From Plantago major (Eukaryota > Streptophyta > Magnoliopsida > Lamiales > Plantaginaceae): a stretch of 64,000 bases of DNA. The notes beneath the pieces are model-generated. The model had not been told where the DNA came from and searched no databases. It saw nothing but the letters and a program-made list of their open reading frames with translations. The stretch lies in NCBI GenBank assembly GCA_026545765.1, contig CM048841.1, forward strand, positions 63,289,608 through 63,353,607, written 5' to 3'. The first letter of the stretch is position 1. Each line of letters starts with the position of its first letter. Position numbers and translations under genes: made by a program. Shown here piece by piece: positions 32,401-43,120 of this stretch.

Positions 32401-32480
32401 ATATTACTCAATATAGTTTCTCCTATTTTTATACACTTATATCAAGGCTAGAGCATATATAATGTGTTACGAAATTCCAT
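29462..32480. repeat. segmental duplication, copy A
   Basis: From TTTATGTTGTAGAACTCA onward this stretch matches 40597-43120 in the same orientation, with many small indels. The left edge here is cut by the LTR at 29460, and the partner's right edge is cut by gypsy element 2, so the original unit was longer than 3 kb. Copy A carries 480 bp (30344-30823) not present in copy B. No recognised gene is present, apart from an unidentified open frame at 30888-31079. Confidence 0.85.
30830..31079 (-). other. unidentified reading frame shared by both duplicate copies
   Basis: The minus strand starts MGRIYKAVLIPNRIRETI and contains a basic run GKAARRRRRF. It stays open for 63 codons, and a related reading (DLQPQAFVNVGA) follows in another frame. 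The copy at 41480-41729 has the same blocks with indels. I do not recognise it; it may be an untranslated leader or a decayed exon. Confidence 0.25.
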
Positions 32481-35400
32481 TTTCGATAAACTTACAAAGG
32501 ATGTGAATTAGAGCAATCCGTAAATACTGATTTGACCTCGCAAGTTACAAACCACTAATAAGCCATTTGTCACGTTTAAATATTGCTAGAACATGCACCA
32601 AAGTTAATTCACGAGTAAGATCATCGAGTACGTAGGGATATCCGTAGTACCTTTTACGTTGAAGAGCATAAAACAAACAACGAATCCCCGAGTGGAGCAC
32701 GTTAAAAAGAATAGAATTTCAAAGAAGCCTTAAGGATATCATGGGAGCAAGAAAGACCGAAATTTAAGATAAACTAAGTCATGAATGAAAGTGGAGTCCA
32801 AGATTAGATTACAGAAAGTGATAGCACATATATGTTTTCTGATAACCAAAAAATATTCAGGTATGAGCACATGAGCTATGAATGAAGGGCCACACAGTAA
32901 TATACTAATATGGTTCAAACACGTGGACATCACTAATGCCATTTCATACTTCCAAAGCGTAAAATAATAGGGTATTAGGATGCAACAAGCTTCGGACTGC
33001 TACATTTTCAAGTGTGTGTAACCAACTAGACACAGTAAATGCCTATAAGAATTGCAAAGTTGATGAAGAAACAGAACTAGATATCCATAATTAGAGGTAT
33101 GCATATGCATAATAAGATCTGGAAGACGTGCGTTCTAAATAAACTAAGTACTAGATCAAACTTAAAACAAGCGGTAGTAACGAAACAGGGAAATAATAGA
33201 TCAAGCGATGCACTGAAACACAGAAGACTTCGTTCATCAAGAGATATACAAAATAACATCACCGAGTAAAAATTCACATCGGATCCTCCCAAAACCGCCT
33301 TAGACGGTTTTTTAAATTTAATGATCTATTTCCCACCATTACGCTTAGCGTAATCGATCGAAGGAAAAGATCATCGCTAAGACATTGTTTCATTTAACAC
33401 AAAAATGAAAGGACAAGATACTAGATCAACTTAAAGAGTCAACACCTCCCACAAGGGATAATGCCTTCCTTGAATAGATGTAAATCAAGAGGGTTGACAA
33501 TGATGAGGGGCGAGTGAGTGGCGTAAGGCAAAAGGCTTCAATCTGTGTCCATGCATAGTAAGTAAATCATCCAGAACAAGAAGAGCAAAAGTGTAAAAGC
33601 CATGGATGACATTAAATAACATACCATGTCAAGTCAACAAATTTTGATATTGTCCTCGTATGATTGTGGATTTCGACTCTGGAGTTCGATGAGTGTACCA
33701 GAAGACAAACTTGTGCCGATGATCAATAAATTACGATCGATCAAGGGGACTATACTCTAAATACTCAGCAATCACATTTCATTGAAACTATATCCTATGG
33801 TTATCCATGAAAACAATTAACATTTCGACATAGAGTTGCTACACCACAAGACAATATGATCTAAATGATATGCGAATGTAATTGAATAACAAAATCAGAA
33901 ACAATGGGTATTTGATTCAAATGAAAATACTTCCATAATCATGTGTCCACTTTCTTTATTTGAAAAGGAAAAGGCAACTTCTACTTACGGTGAATAGAAA
34001 TAGGCACTGGGATCTCAGAGCCACCGCCTTGATGCCCTCACAATGATCTCAAGAAAAGGTTTCATGCTTTTATATCTAGTCTAGTAGATAATTCATCTCT
34101 TTATATTCGGAAAGTGTAGATGATCCCTTTGTACTTTCAGATGTGAAAAGATTCAAGAGGTCCCTTTAAAGATTTTTCAATTTTCAGATAAAAATCAAGT
34201 ACTATGCCTTCTATAAAATAGGAAGGTAAGTGTCCCATCTTGATGCCCACTTCACCACGCTTTCCTGCAATCATGACCTTGAACAATAAGGAATTGGCTT
34301 CCACCACAGATGCCAAAATCAAGTACAAGAACATAATGTGATTCTTGATAACTAGTTATAACTTTTCAAAACCAAACCAGGGAACAAGTGTCCGAAAGGC
34401 GGTTACGCTATGCATTCTCTAAACCAGTCTGCAAAATAAGTTTGATTAAAGGAGGAGTTGTTATGCTTCTATAATATGCGACAGAAAGCATTTCGTTTTT
34501 AGCTATTCCAACTTTTCGGTTTTCAGTACCAATTGCAAATACCAATTACCAACAAATATTCCCTCCGAACAATTATTTTCCATCATTGCTTTAGCGATCA
34601 ACAGTTCACAGGTATAAGCTTTTGGAGATACTAAAGATTAGATCAAAGTAAATTATTGTCATGTAACACCAACAAGAACTAAACAGAAATTTAATATTCT
34701 AAGTGATATATACAACTTGGCCAAAATAGCGAGTGTAAAATGTAAGATAAAGTTTATATTTAAGAATCACATTCGAAATCAACAACATAAGTGAAAATCA
34801 CTTCTTGTTTATCTTTAACCTCCTGAGGAGAGTTTGAAGTTGGAACTGTACGCTTGGCATGTGGATCACATGAAAGTTAGACAAGTAACCGCACTCCATT
34901 GTCAATAACCTTCAATAATGAATCACAATAAATTCCAAAGAAAGAGAAACACCTAACAGGTAGTAAGCTACTGCATCTTCGACATTCTACGGCCACAAAT
35001 CCACAATCAAACAAACCACAACTGAGAACTTAACACTGCAATGATTGAGAACTAGAAATCGAACTTCCATCCTAAACCAAATGATTTCATACAATGGAAG
35101 TTCCATTCTCGCAAGGCTTATCCCTCAACCATGTGTTGCGATAAGATGAGTTGTCGACTTGTCATTCATGAAGCATCATGAGGCAGACTCCATTACATAG
35201 CCATGGGGAAGCTTCAGATGGCGCTGATTGAATCCTCAAAGCCATCACAACCGCCGGACATAGCATGTGAAAGGTTTTACAACCAATATTTATTTCAAAC
35301 AAAAGGCTTTTAACATAATGGAGAAAATGCTAACACCTTATCGATGGATTGCGGTTCCACCACTCGAAGATATCCGTTAAACGGATACTTAATACTCCGC

Positions 35401-35990
35401 AAATGTTTTCACCATACTCAAGTTGATCTCCAATCAATGCTAGAACCTACAAGCGATATTCGTGATAGAGAGCGAGTTTAATACTTGTATCACTTATTAT
35501 TGGAAGTTTAATTTTGTAGTAGACTACGGAAAGTACAGAAAGCATGTATGATAATGAAACCGGTAACACTAACATGTTTATTATTAATTAGTTGAACATA
35601 TTTGATCATTGAAATTGAAAGAGTGCTAAAACCCTATAGAACTTCGATTAAAAAAACTTAAGCACACTATAAACCAGACAACTCAGATCGCGAATCGATT
35701 TCAATCCTGTGTACCAAAGCTTAGAGCAAAAAATCAGCACCCTAGGATCACCACACACCCAAAAACTACTTCAACATACGACATATATAAATATCAGAAG
35801 ATTCCGAACCAGAGTCTGCTTATAAATAAGCTATGATCAGACCTTAGTATTTTGAGACATGCCTTATAGTTCCTCAATCCAAATCCTAAATCCATCTATG
35901 CCAAGGTAAACTTGGCCCAACAACAGTTTTTGAGTTGAGAAGATTCAAGGCACTTTTAATAGAGAAGGTTTCAGTTGTGGTATGTGGCCA
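32481..35990. other. 3.5 kb without recognisable genes
   Basis: AT-rich, no long or recognisable open frame on either strand, no TIR or LTR seen. It continues the segment whose first part is duplicated (copy A) and may be intergenic or intronic DNA of a decayed locus. Confidence 0.5.
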
Positions 35991-35992
35991 AA

Positions 35993-36500
35993 CTAACTCA
36001 TCTTGCAGTTCCACATTAAGAGAAAAAGCTTGTACATGTTCAACCAGTTCCTAGGTAAGAAGTTACCTAGTAGATCTTTATTCCACTCCCCATTCTGATA
36101 AAAGGAACTAACCATAATAATATTATGAGGATCAAACATAACTAGGTCGCTAAGAGGAAAATTAAACAACCAATTGTCATACCAGAAGTCTACTTTAGTG
36201 CCATTACAAACCTGCCAAGCTTGTGAATTTCTGAGTAAATCTCTATTTTTGACAGTTGTTTTCCAAAACCATCTATGGTGACTTCTATCTTGAGCATCCC
36301 ACAGTGAAGTATGTGGTAAATACTTAGCTATATGTGTTTTAGCCCAAAGAGAGTGCAGTTGAGTTAATTGTCTCCAAAGAAGCTTCATTAAGTAAGCTTG
36401 ATCAAGGACGATCAAATTCTCGACACCTACATAAGAGGCACAAGCCTTTACAAAGTTACCATCCCTTGCTCTAATTATACACCAAAATCGCTTCACTGTG
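35993..36500 (-). pseudogene. LINE (non-LTR) reverse transcriptase fragment
   Basis: A 167-codon frame contains LDQAYLMKLLWRQLTQLHSL, AKYLPHTSLWDAQD, WFWKTTVKNRDLLRNSQAW and CNGTKVDFWYDNWLF, the conserved stretch between the RT thumb and the zinc-finger region of plant L1-type LINEs. Neither the endonuclease nor the RT core is present. It is a 5'-truncated or dispersed relic. Confidence 0.75.
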
Positions 36501-37125
36501 GATATTTACCAATGAACCATCAATGTTCATAATATAAGGTGTCACCATAGGTGCCTGTGAGCATAAAAGCAGTCATTTGTTTTCTAATCATAATGTGAGG
36601 AAAAGTCACATTAATTTGTTTAAGAGAATGTTGAATCAGGCAAAGCAATTGGCATTAAATTTCAATTAGGAATTAAGGTTTGATGGAAAAAGTAATTCGA
36701 TTATGGTTTTGCTCTATTCCTAGATGGAAGTTACAGATTACAGATCCATGTTGGGATTTATGTACTTATATAACCCTGTGAGGTGACTAACAGGTCATAG
36801 GTTCGAAAACTGCATAAAAAGGTAAGCCTAATGGGGGTTTCGCCAAGTCCAACAATCGCACAATCCAGTTCTATAAATTCTGGCACACACCAAACAACCA
36901 CTACATATATGTATGTGAAAGAATAACTTACCAGTCAAAAGGAAATATTCTATTTCATATTGCTACACCTCATAACTTTGTTGGTACAAGGGTCAAAGTT
37001 CGAAAGTTCTGTGAATATAGTCATCAACCTTACTACTCAAAAAAAGAAAAAAGAAAAAACAAAAGGCATCAGAATTATATAAAAAATTACGTTTTAGAAA
37101 ATTGTATAAAAACTTTATAAAAAAC
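36501..37125. other. spacer without recognised genes
   Basis: A region around 36780-36840 (AACAGGTCATAGGTTCGAAA followed by GGTAAGCC) faintly resembles the 5' half of plant Au-type SINEs, but is too diverged to call. Otherwise AT-rich with no gene. Confidence 0.3.
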
Positions 37126-37129
37126 TTAC

Positions 37130-37884
37130 CCTACTGAAGTCATACAAAAGATCAAAGTCATCATGTCGGGGTACAATTCAGGGAACATTCCTGAGACATC
37201 TCGCTCAATGTCATCCTGACTATAGATAGTATTGATGTAACGGATGATATCAGACGTCCAAACATTAGTACTGCCAGACAGGAATTAACAACGGAACAAC
37301 TCATCATAAACTTTTACATATTCATCAGTTCTGACTTCAACTTGGTCAGTCCAGCTCGAGAAGAACGAGGATGAGGAACCTGTCCGTCCATGACATATAC
37401 AAATTTGGCATCCGATCGATGGTCGATTCATCCGATCCATGAACCTTATGCACTCCTCCACCGTCCAATAATATCCTCGATGTAAGAATAGAATCTGGCA
37501 ATGTTCAAATATACTTGCTGCAATGACAATATAATAAGAGTTTTAAGTTCAACTAATATGTTATTGTTTAGGCTATTCAGTACTAATAGTAATATGCAAT
37601 TATAAGACGTAATATGAGACTTACGTAATATCAAGTGCACGGTCAAGGAACACCGCCGATTCGCAAGGAAGTTCAATCAGATCCTCAACATCTTTCTTGT
37701 TCACGAAAGGAAAAGTTATCACGGTTTTCATCATAGCCTTAAGGTCCGCAACATGATTGACCGTCGAATCTAACCCCATAGAAGGCAGTATCCGTGCATG
37801 GCCCAAAGGTGTGATATAGACTTCCGTAGTATCCATGCACAGACCGTGATCACGCAAATGCATCACACCGTCTATAATACCTCT
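37130..37884 (-). pseudogene. kinase-like gene remnant, possibly IRE1-type kinase/RNase
   Basis: Exon-like block 37884-37625 reads GIIDGVMHLRDHGLCMDTTE then VYITPLGHARILPSMGLD, which aligns by eye with the catalytic-loop and DFG region of protein kinases, but lacks HRD and DFG residues. It ends at a good donor (GTAAGT), after an acceptor TTTTGGTAG. A second block (37516-37135) reads YYWTVEECIRFMDRMNRP and DIIRYINTIYSQDDIERD then FPELYPDMMTLIF, reminiscent of the KEN ribonuclease domain of IRE1-like proteins. It contains a stop (FRC-stop-FLSG). The family call is tentative. Confidence 0.4.
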
Positions 37885-37924
37885 ACCAAAAATAACAAGG
37901 GAGTAATATCTAATAAGTAACACT

Positions 37925-38716
37925 TATATGAATCAACACAATAACAAAAATGCATAAAAAATATAAACAATGTTTGTTACGAAAAAAATTCAATTTGGTT
38001 CAATGTTGTCCCACCACATCCGAACATTACATTGCCTTTCTCTTTCCATATGTGATAACTTCTTCCGAAACAATGTTCGAGTTACCATCTTTGGAATTAA
38101 TGAAGAACATCAACGTCAATAAATTCAAATGACCGAACAAAGTTTGAGAAGTTTTTCGGCGCTATTCACTTGATCCTCAGTAGCTTTCAACAAGGATGAT
38201 GAACTTTGTATTCCACCCATATTCACCCATCCAAAGGTTTACATCGGTCCTTCACAGGGGCACAACAACTGAAATGTGACTCCACATGATAGCTCTTTAG
38301 GGAGTAACTCATCTACCTCATGCTTTCCCTCTTCTCCTTCCCCAGCTTGCTCTGTATGACCTAGAGCTAGGTGCTCTGAGGCTTATTACCTCTTATTTTT
38401 CCCCAGCTACATTTTCTTTTCTTTTTTTTTTTTCCAGCTACTTGTTTTACTTTTGCCTCACCTTTGTTCTTTTCTAAGACATCTTGTAACTTCCGGAAAG
38501 AAAGTAAAACAATGTATCACATTAGTACAGACTTCACAAGGTATCACACTAGTACATACTATAACTTGATTGCTTTCCTAAGATGCCAAAGATTCTCTCT
38601 GTAGTATCTAACTCTCACTACTCTATCCTCCCTAGCTTCGGTGGTCGTTTAATGTATACTTATATGTTACAGTGACTATAAAGTTTACATTGCCAAGAAA
38701 TGGAACAAGAATAAGA
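37925..38716. other. spacer, no recognised gene
   Basis: Short minus-strand readings such as EDQVNSAEKLLKLCSV are coding-like but broken, and could be upstream parts of the kinase-like remnant. T-rich tract at 38416-38432. Confidence 0.3.
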
Positions 38717-38829
38717 TTAATTGGGAGGGATAAAAAGGGAAGTGTAAAGAGTAGATTGTGGTGGAGGGAGTATTAGGCCTTCTCCACAGGGAGAAAGAAA
38801 AATAAATAAATAGACAAAATAAAATAGAG

Positions 38830-39975
38830 AAAGACTACTACACCTGTCCTCTTCAGCCTTTTCATGTTCATGCACTTCGAATTCAGGGCTAAGAATAGAG
38901 CGTAAACATCCTTCGGAAACTACACTTGCTTCCATTGTCCGACTAGGCATCTTCCCAAGAAGGCCTTCAATTTGTCCAATCTGCAGAACTCGAGAACTGA
39001 ACTAACAACCGTCAACTGAATGAAGATCATCAATACTCGACGAGATTCAGAAGAGCTTCCTCGCAATGGTCGCTTCACACATTGCAGAATTTGGGTGCTA
39101 ATTTTCACAAACTTATCTCTTGCAATGGAGCATTTGATGACTTATTTCCAATCGGGATATGCTTAGACGCTTTAGTATCTTTAGTGAGAAGCTCCTTTAA
39201 GATCTCGACAAGTAGCACGCAATCGAGACAAAGTATGCGATCATTCTTGACAGAAATCAAATGTTTACTCTGTTCTCGTCAACAAAATGTTTGAACAGAG
39301 CTTCATCAAATTCTCTTCCACCAAGGGACATGTTAAACGAGTATGCCAATATTTTCAATCCACCTTTCTTGAAGGCGTGATACAAACTTGCAGGCTTGAA
39401 TGGCCAACGCCGATAAAAAGCGACATTTGGCATCATCACAGTCGCCTTATAACCATAAGCCAATGCAACAGGGTCGTCTCATAGAAAACACGGGGCCGAT
39501 TCAACTTAGCATGTTCGCAGCCTCTTCATGACTTTTCTTTGAAGGTCGTGAAATAGACCGGTATTCCAATGCAATAATCTATGTCATTGCTTTTCTTTCA
39601 ATTCCTCTTCCGCGATAGACTTCAACTTACAAAACATCATCAAAACTTGGCAGGCATAATTGTCACTTGATATGACTCAAATGGAAGAACGATCACAGAA
39701 TAGCAATAGATTCTTCTCCGTTGAATAATACAAACGGTGACACGAGATCGTGTTTCACTTCAAACCGTTTTCCCTAACAATCTCTTAACATGGGAAACTA
39801 TATTTTTGAAGTACTTGCCGCAAACCGAATGGACTTGAGACGTCATCGACCTTTCGGTTGACATCGAATAAATATTGAAAATTGCGGGCATTTCACTACG
39901 ACAACGTGAGCAGCCCTCCCTTTCCGCAATGAAGGAAAGGGTCTCATTGCCAAATTGAATACCTACTGCACTCAT
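38830..39975 (-). pseudogene. Hsp70 superfamily pseudogene, Hsp110 type (plant Hsp70-14/15/16-like)
   Basis: The start codon at 39973-39975 gives MSAVGIQFGNETLSFIAERE, the nucleotide-binding start of Hsp110-type proteins, then ISHVKRLLGKTV after frame changes. The middle part at 39463-39260 has AYGYKATVMMPNVAF and FKKGGLKILAYSFNMSLGGR with EFDEALFKHF. The lower part gives RLRATCRDLKGAS, ISTQILQCVKRPLRG and RTMEASVVSEGCLRSILSPEFEV. The order is that of an Hsp70 ATPase domain, about 380 residues. Intact homologues act as nucleotide-exchange chaperones. At least four frame changes, deletions and no C-terminal half make this a relic. Confidence 0.75.
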
Positions 39976-40011
39976 GGTTGAGGGGAAAAAACCTACAACG
40001 CCAACATACAT

Positions 40012-40596
40012 AATCAGCCTGCCGTATGATCAATTTAATACAGAAAGTACACTAATATATCTCAATCAAACATAAAACCCACCGGAACAAACAGATCGGA
40101 AATATAGTAAACTATACAAATACCACGAGCAAAATCTAATGTTAAATTACCATTTTATGCCAAGTCCTTAATATTTTCAACAGTCTAAAGCCCAAGCTTA
40201 TAGAGCATAGGCATAACTTATGTATTTCAAGATGCCAAGTCCTGATGATTTTTTTTTTTTTTCAATAAAAAAGTTCAATATTGTAGTGAGGTTAGGTTCT
40301 GAGACAACACGAATGGCAGCCTCATCTAAAAGCCCACCTTATACATGGGCGTAATATTGTATGACGTCTAGATAGTGTGTTAATTTCTTGTTCATTACTC
40401 AGTAGAAAAATTACTGATAAATGAGCAAGTTTATCCATGCTTTCTACAAGGCAAGGGATGATGTCAGTAAATTAAGCTTCTCCGTACTCTATAAGCAAGT
40501 TCTTGAGAGCAGTTGTTTCTCTTACATCTGTGCAAAATGAAATAATAGTGTCATCTTCTTAGGGAGTGTGGCATAATATGTTAGTATCAAATATCA
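40012..40596. other. spacer with an unidentified exon-like frame
   Basis: On the minus strand at about 40560-40480 a frame reads DDTIISFCTDVRETTALKNL and LIEYGEA then stop. I do not recognise it. A T-run lies at 40250-40262. Nothing else is supported. Confidence 0.25.
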
Positions 40597-43120
40597 TTTA
40601 TGTTGTAGAACTCATTAAATTTCTTGCTTACCTTGTGAGTTTCGAGTAATCACTTATAGTGAGAAAATTGGTTTAAGGCAACCCATTTTGTAGCTTCCAG
40701 CTTCTCTCTATCATTCATTTTGGTTATGTCTACATTGAAAGTTTTTATCCATGCTTGTGCAATTTTCACATTTATATAATCATTTCAAGGAAATCGTGAT
40801 GATGCATTCTTAATGTAAAAGATACGATGATCATGAAGTGCATAATGGAAGTACATGTCCTTGAGAATTATGGCTCTGGTAATTTCCATTAAAGTAGCAC
40901 AATATACGTCTAAATTTTCTTTAAATTTGGTGGTGCTATTAAGATCTTTTAGTACATTATTTGCATTATGCATAAAATTTTCTGCTAGTGGTATGCATTA
41001 GTAACACAAGATGCTAAGACACTTATGTTGGCCATGTATCCTTTTCATGTATGATTTGTGCCATAAGTTGCGTTTTAGATTTCTCCTTACTCTTCGATGT
41101 GCTCAAAGTACGAGGACCTGTTTATAGTTCGTTCCAATCTGGATTGAGTCTTTCAGCAATTTTATTTGGCAGCCTTTATATGGTAGTCGTGGAAAGATGC
41201 GAGCAGACATAAAAGGCAATGGTTGCGACATTGAGAGTCTTAATGAGGCAACTAAATATCTAGCCTAATCTGCAGTACTTTATAATAATTGTAAAAACAT
41301 TACCTTTAATCGAGCCTAATGTTGTATCCGAGTCTGAGCTATTGCTTTTCTGATGTATGCCTCATCTTGTTTATGTACCTTTCCTTTAATGTTTGTAGTT
41401 CATTTAACTAGATTAGTATGTTGGTTCATCAAAATTTTCTTTTGCAAATCATTGATTTGATGCCCGAACACGCGTACAGCCCCAACATTTACAAATGCTT
41501 GGGGTTGCAAATCAATTTCTAGAACTGTTCTATGGTCGATCGAGGAGTATCTCGTAATTGATGATCGATACTCAATCGAAATTACTGCTTGTGTATGTAC
41601 GAACAAGAGAATCATTTGGGTAATTGCGAATCTTCTCCTTCTCCTAGCCTTCCCCATCCATGGATCGTCTCGTATTCTATTAGGAATTAGAACGCCTTGT
41701 AGTTTGTTCCCATCTAAAAAAAAAAACACTTTAGTCCAGATTAAAACACGCCCTCACGTGTGAGCTAGTTGCATCAAAGCTTTATGTTTGAACTCCATTC
41801 AATACTTGAAGGTTTTTTCAAGAACCGACATTTTAAATTTCTTTGATGCAAGAATGCCGAAAAGTAGGAGAGTTTTGTAATAACAAGAACAAAAAAAGAA
41901 ACAAAAATCGAAAAAAAATAGAACGAAGGAAACATAATTAGTACAGGGTAGTCTAAGCTATACTCCCATCTCATAACTTAGAAATTTGGACTATTCAACA
42001 ACCAAGGTAGTTAATGAGTGCTATCATTAAAACGTGAAACATATTTTGTAACCTTCACTGATAATTATGTTTGTACCTGAGTCACCAACGCATAGAGTGA
42101 CAAAGTGTTGTAGCTGCATAGGAATAGCCCACCAAACCTACGCACAAAAAGTTAGGTCAACACTGAATCCAAGTAAGGAAAGAACAAACTAATGGCAAAT
42201 GGAAGTACTACAAATTTAGAATCCATGCTCACCAAACAATTAAACGCACATAGACGAGCAAATGGTTACTTATGAAGCACGAACTAGATCCAAATTGCCA
42301 CTGTGATTTAACGAAAATCTTCATCAGAACTTTCATATATGATAATGATACTATCCAATTCAAAAGAATCTTCAAAATATCTCATTTACTAGTAAAATGT
42401 TCATCATTTCATGGTGGTAATTCCGAATTTTAAATGGTTAATGTTAGATAGAATGCCATGATAAATTATAACCTACGAGACTTTCATTCCATCAATCAAT
42501 AAAAGATTTAACTTATGAGTCTTGAGTAACATGTTCTAGAGTTTTTTCAAATTATCTTTCATGCCAAATTGCAATATAAACCAAGCCAGGGACTAAGGGC
42601 ATACCTAGAACCAAAAGAAGGAAGCAAGTTCAAATGCGTTATGCAAGAAAGATCAGTGTCGGTATCATACCCAATTATATCCATATAAAGTTGGAAGAAT
42701 AACCTCCAAGTTGATTTTACTTTTTTGTTAAGTCTTTCGTTAAATCAACAGAATTCACACAGAGTGGCAAACCTGGAAAAGGACAGAATGAATTAAGGAC
42801 AATAGTTCTGGTTTATTGAACCTAAATAGTTCATCCCGGAGTTTGACTTTATGTCCAGAAAAAACTTCCGCTGATTCCTTCACTCTCCAACGCCAAGGTA
42901 GCTATGGCATGCTGCAATTTTGAACCCACAAGTAGTACAGGCTGCAGAAAAACATACTTGCTCATAAATTAGGTAAGCATTAAAAGAGTATGTAGAGTTC
43001 GAAAAAGGATAAGGCAATCTAAAGAGAGATGGCCATGTATCTTGGATATTACTCAATATAGTTTCTCCTATTTTTATACACTTTATCAAGGCTAGAGCAT
43101 ATATAATGTGTTACAAAATT
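40597..43120. repeat. segmental duplication, copy B
   Basis: Same orientation as 29462-32480. It lacks the 480 bp at 30344-30823 (junction CCCGAACAC / GCGTACAGCCCC). The match ends at GTGTTACAAAATTCCA, where the sequence switches to gypsy element 2; copy A continues ATTTTCGATAAAC. The bases AATTCCA are common to both sides of the switch. Confidence 0.85.

Noticed and set aside
36770..36850. Au-type SINE
   Set aside because: Only short stretches match (GGTTCGAAA and GGTAAGCC); not enough to call.
29462..43120. The two 3-kb copies as LTRs of one giant retrotransposon
   Set aside because: No shared TG...CA borders, no primer site or polypurine tract beside them, and the DNA between holds relics in mixed origin. 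A segmental duplication fits better.
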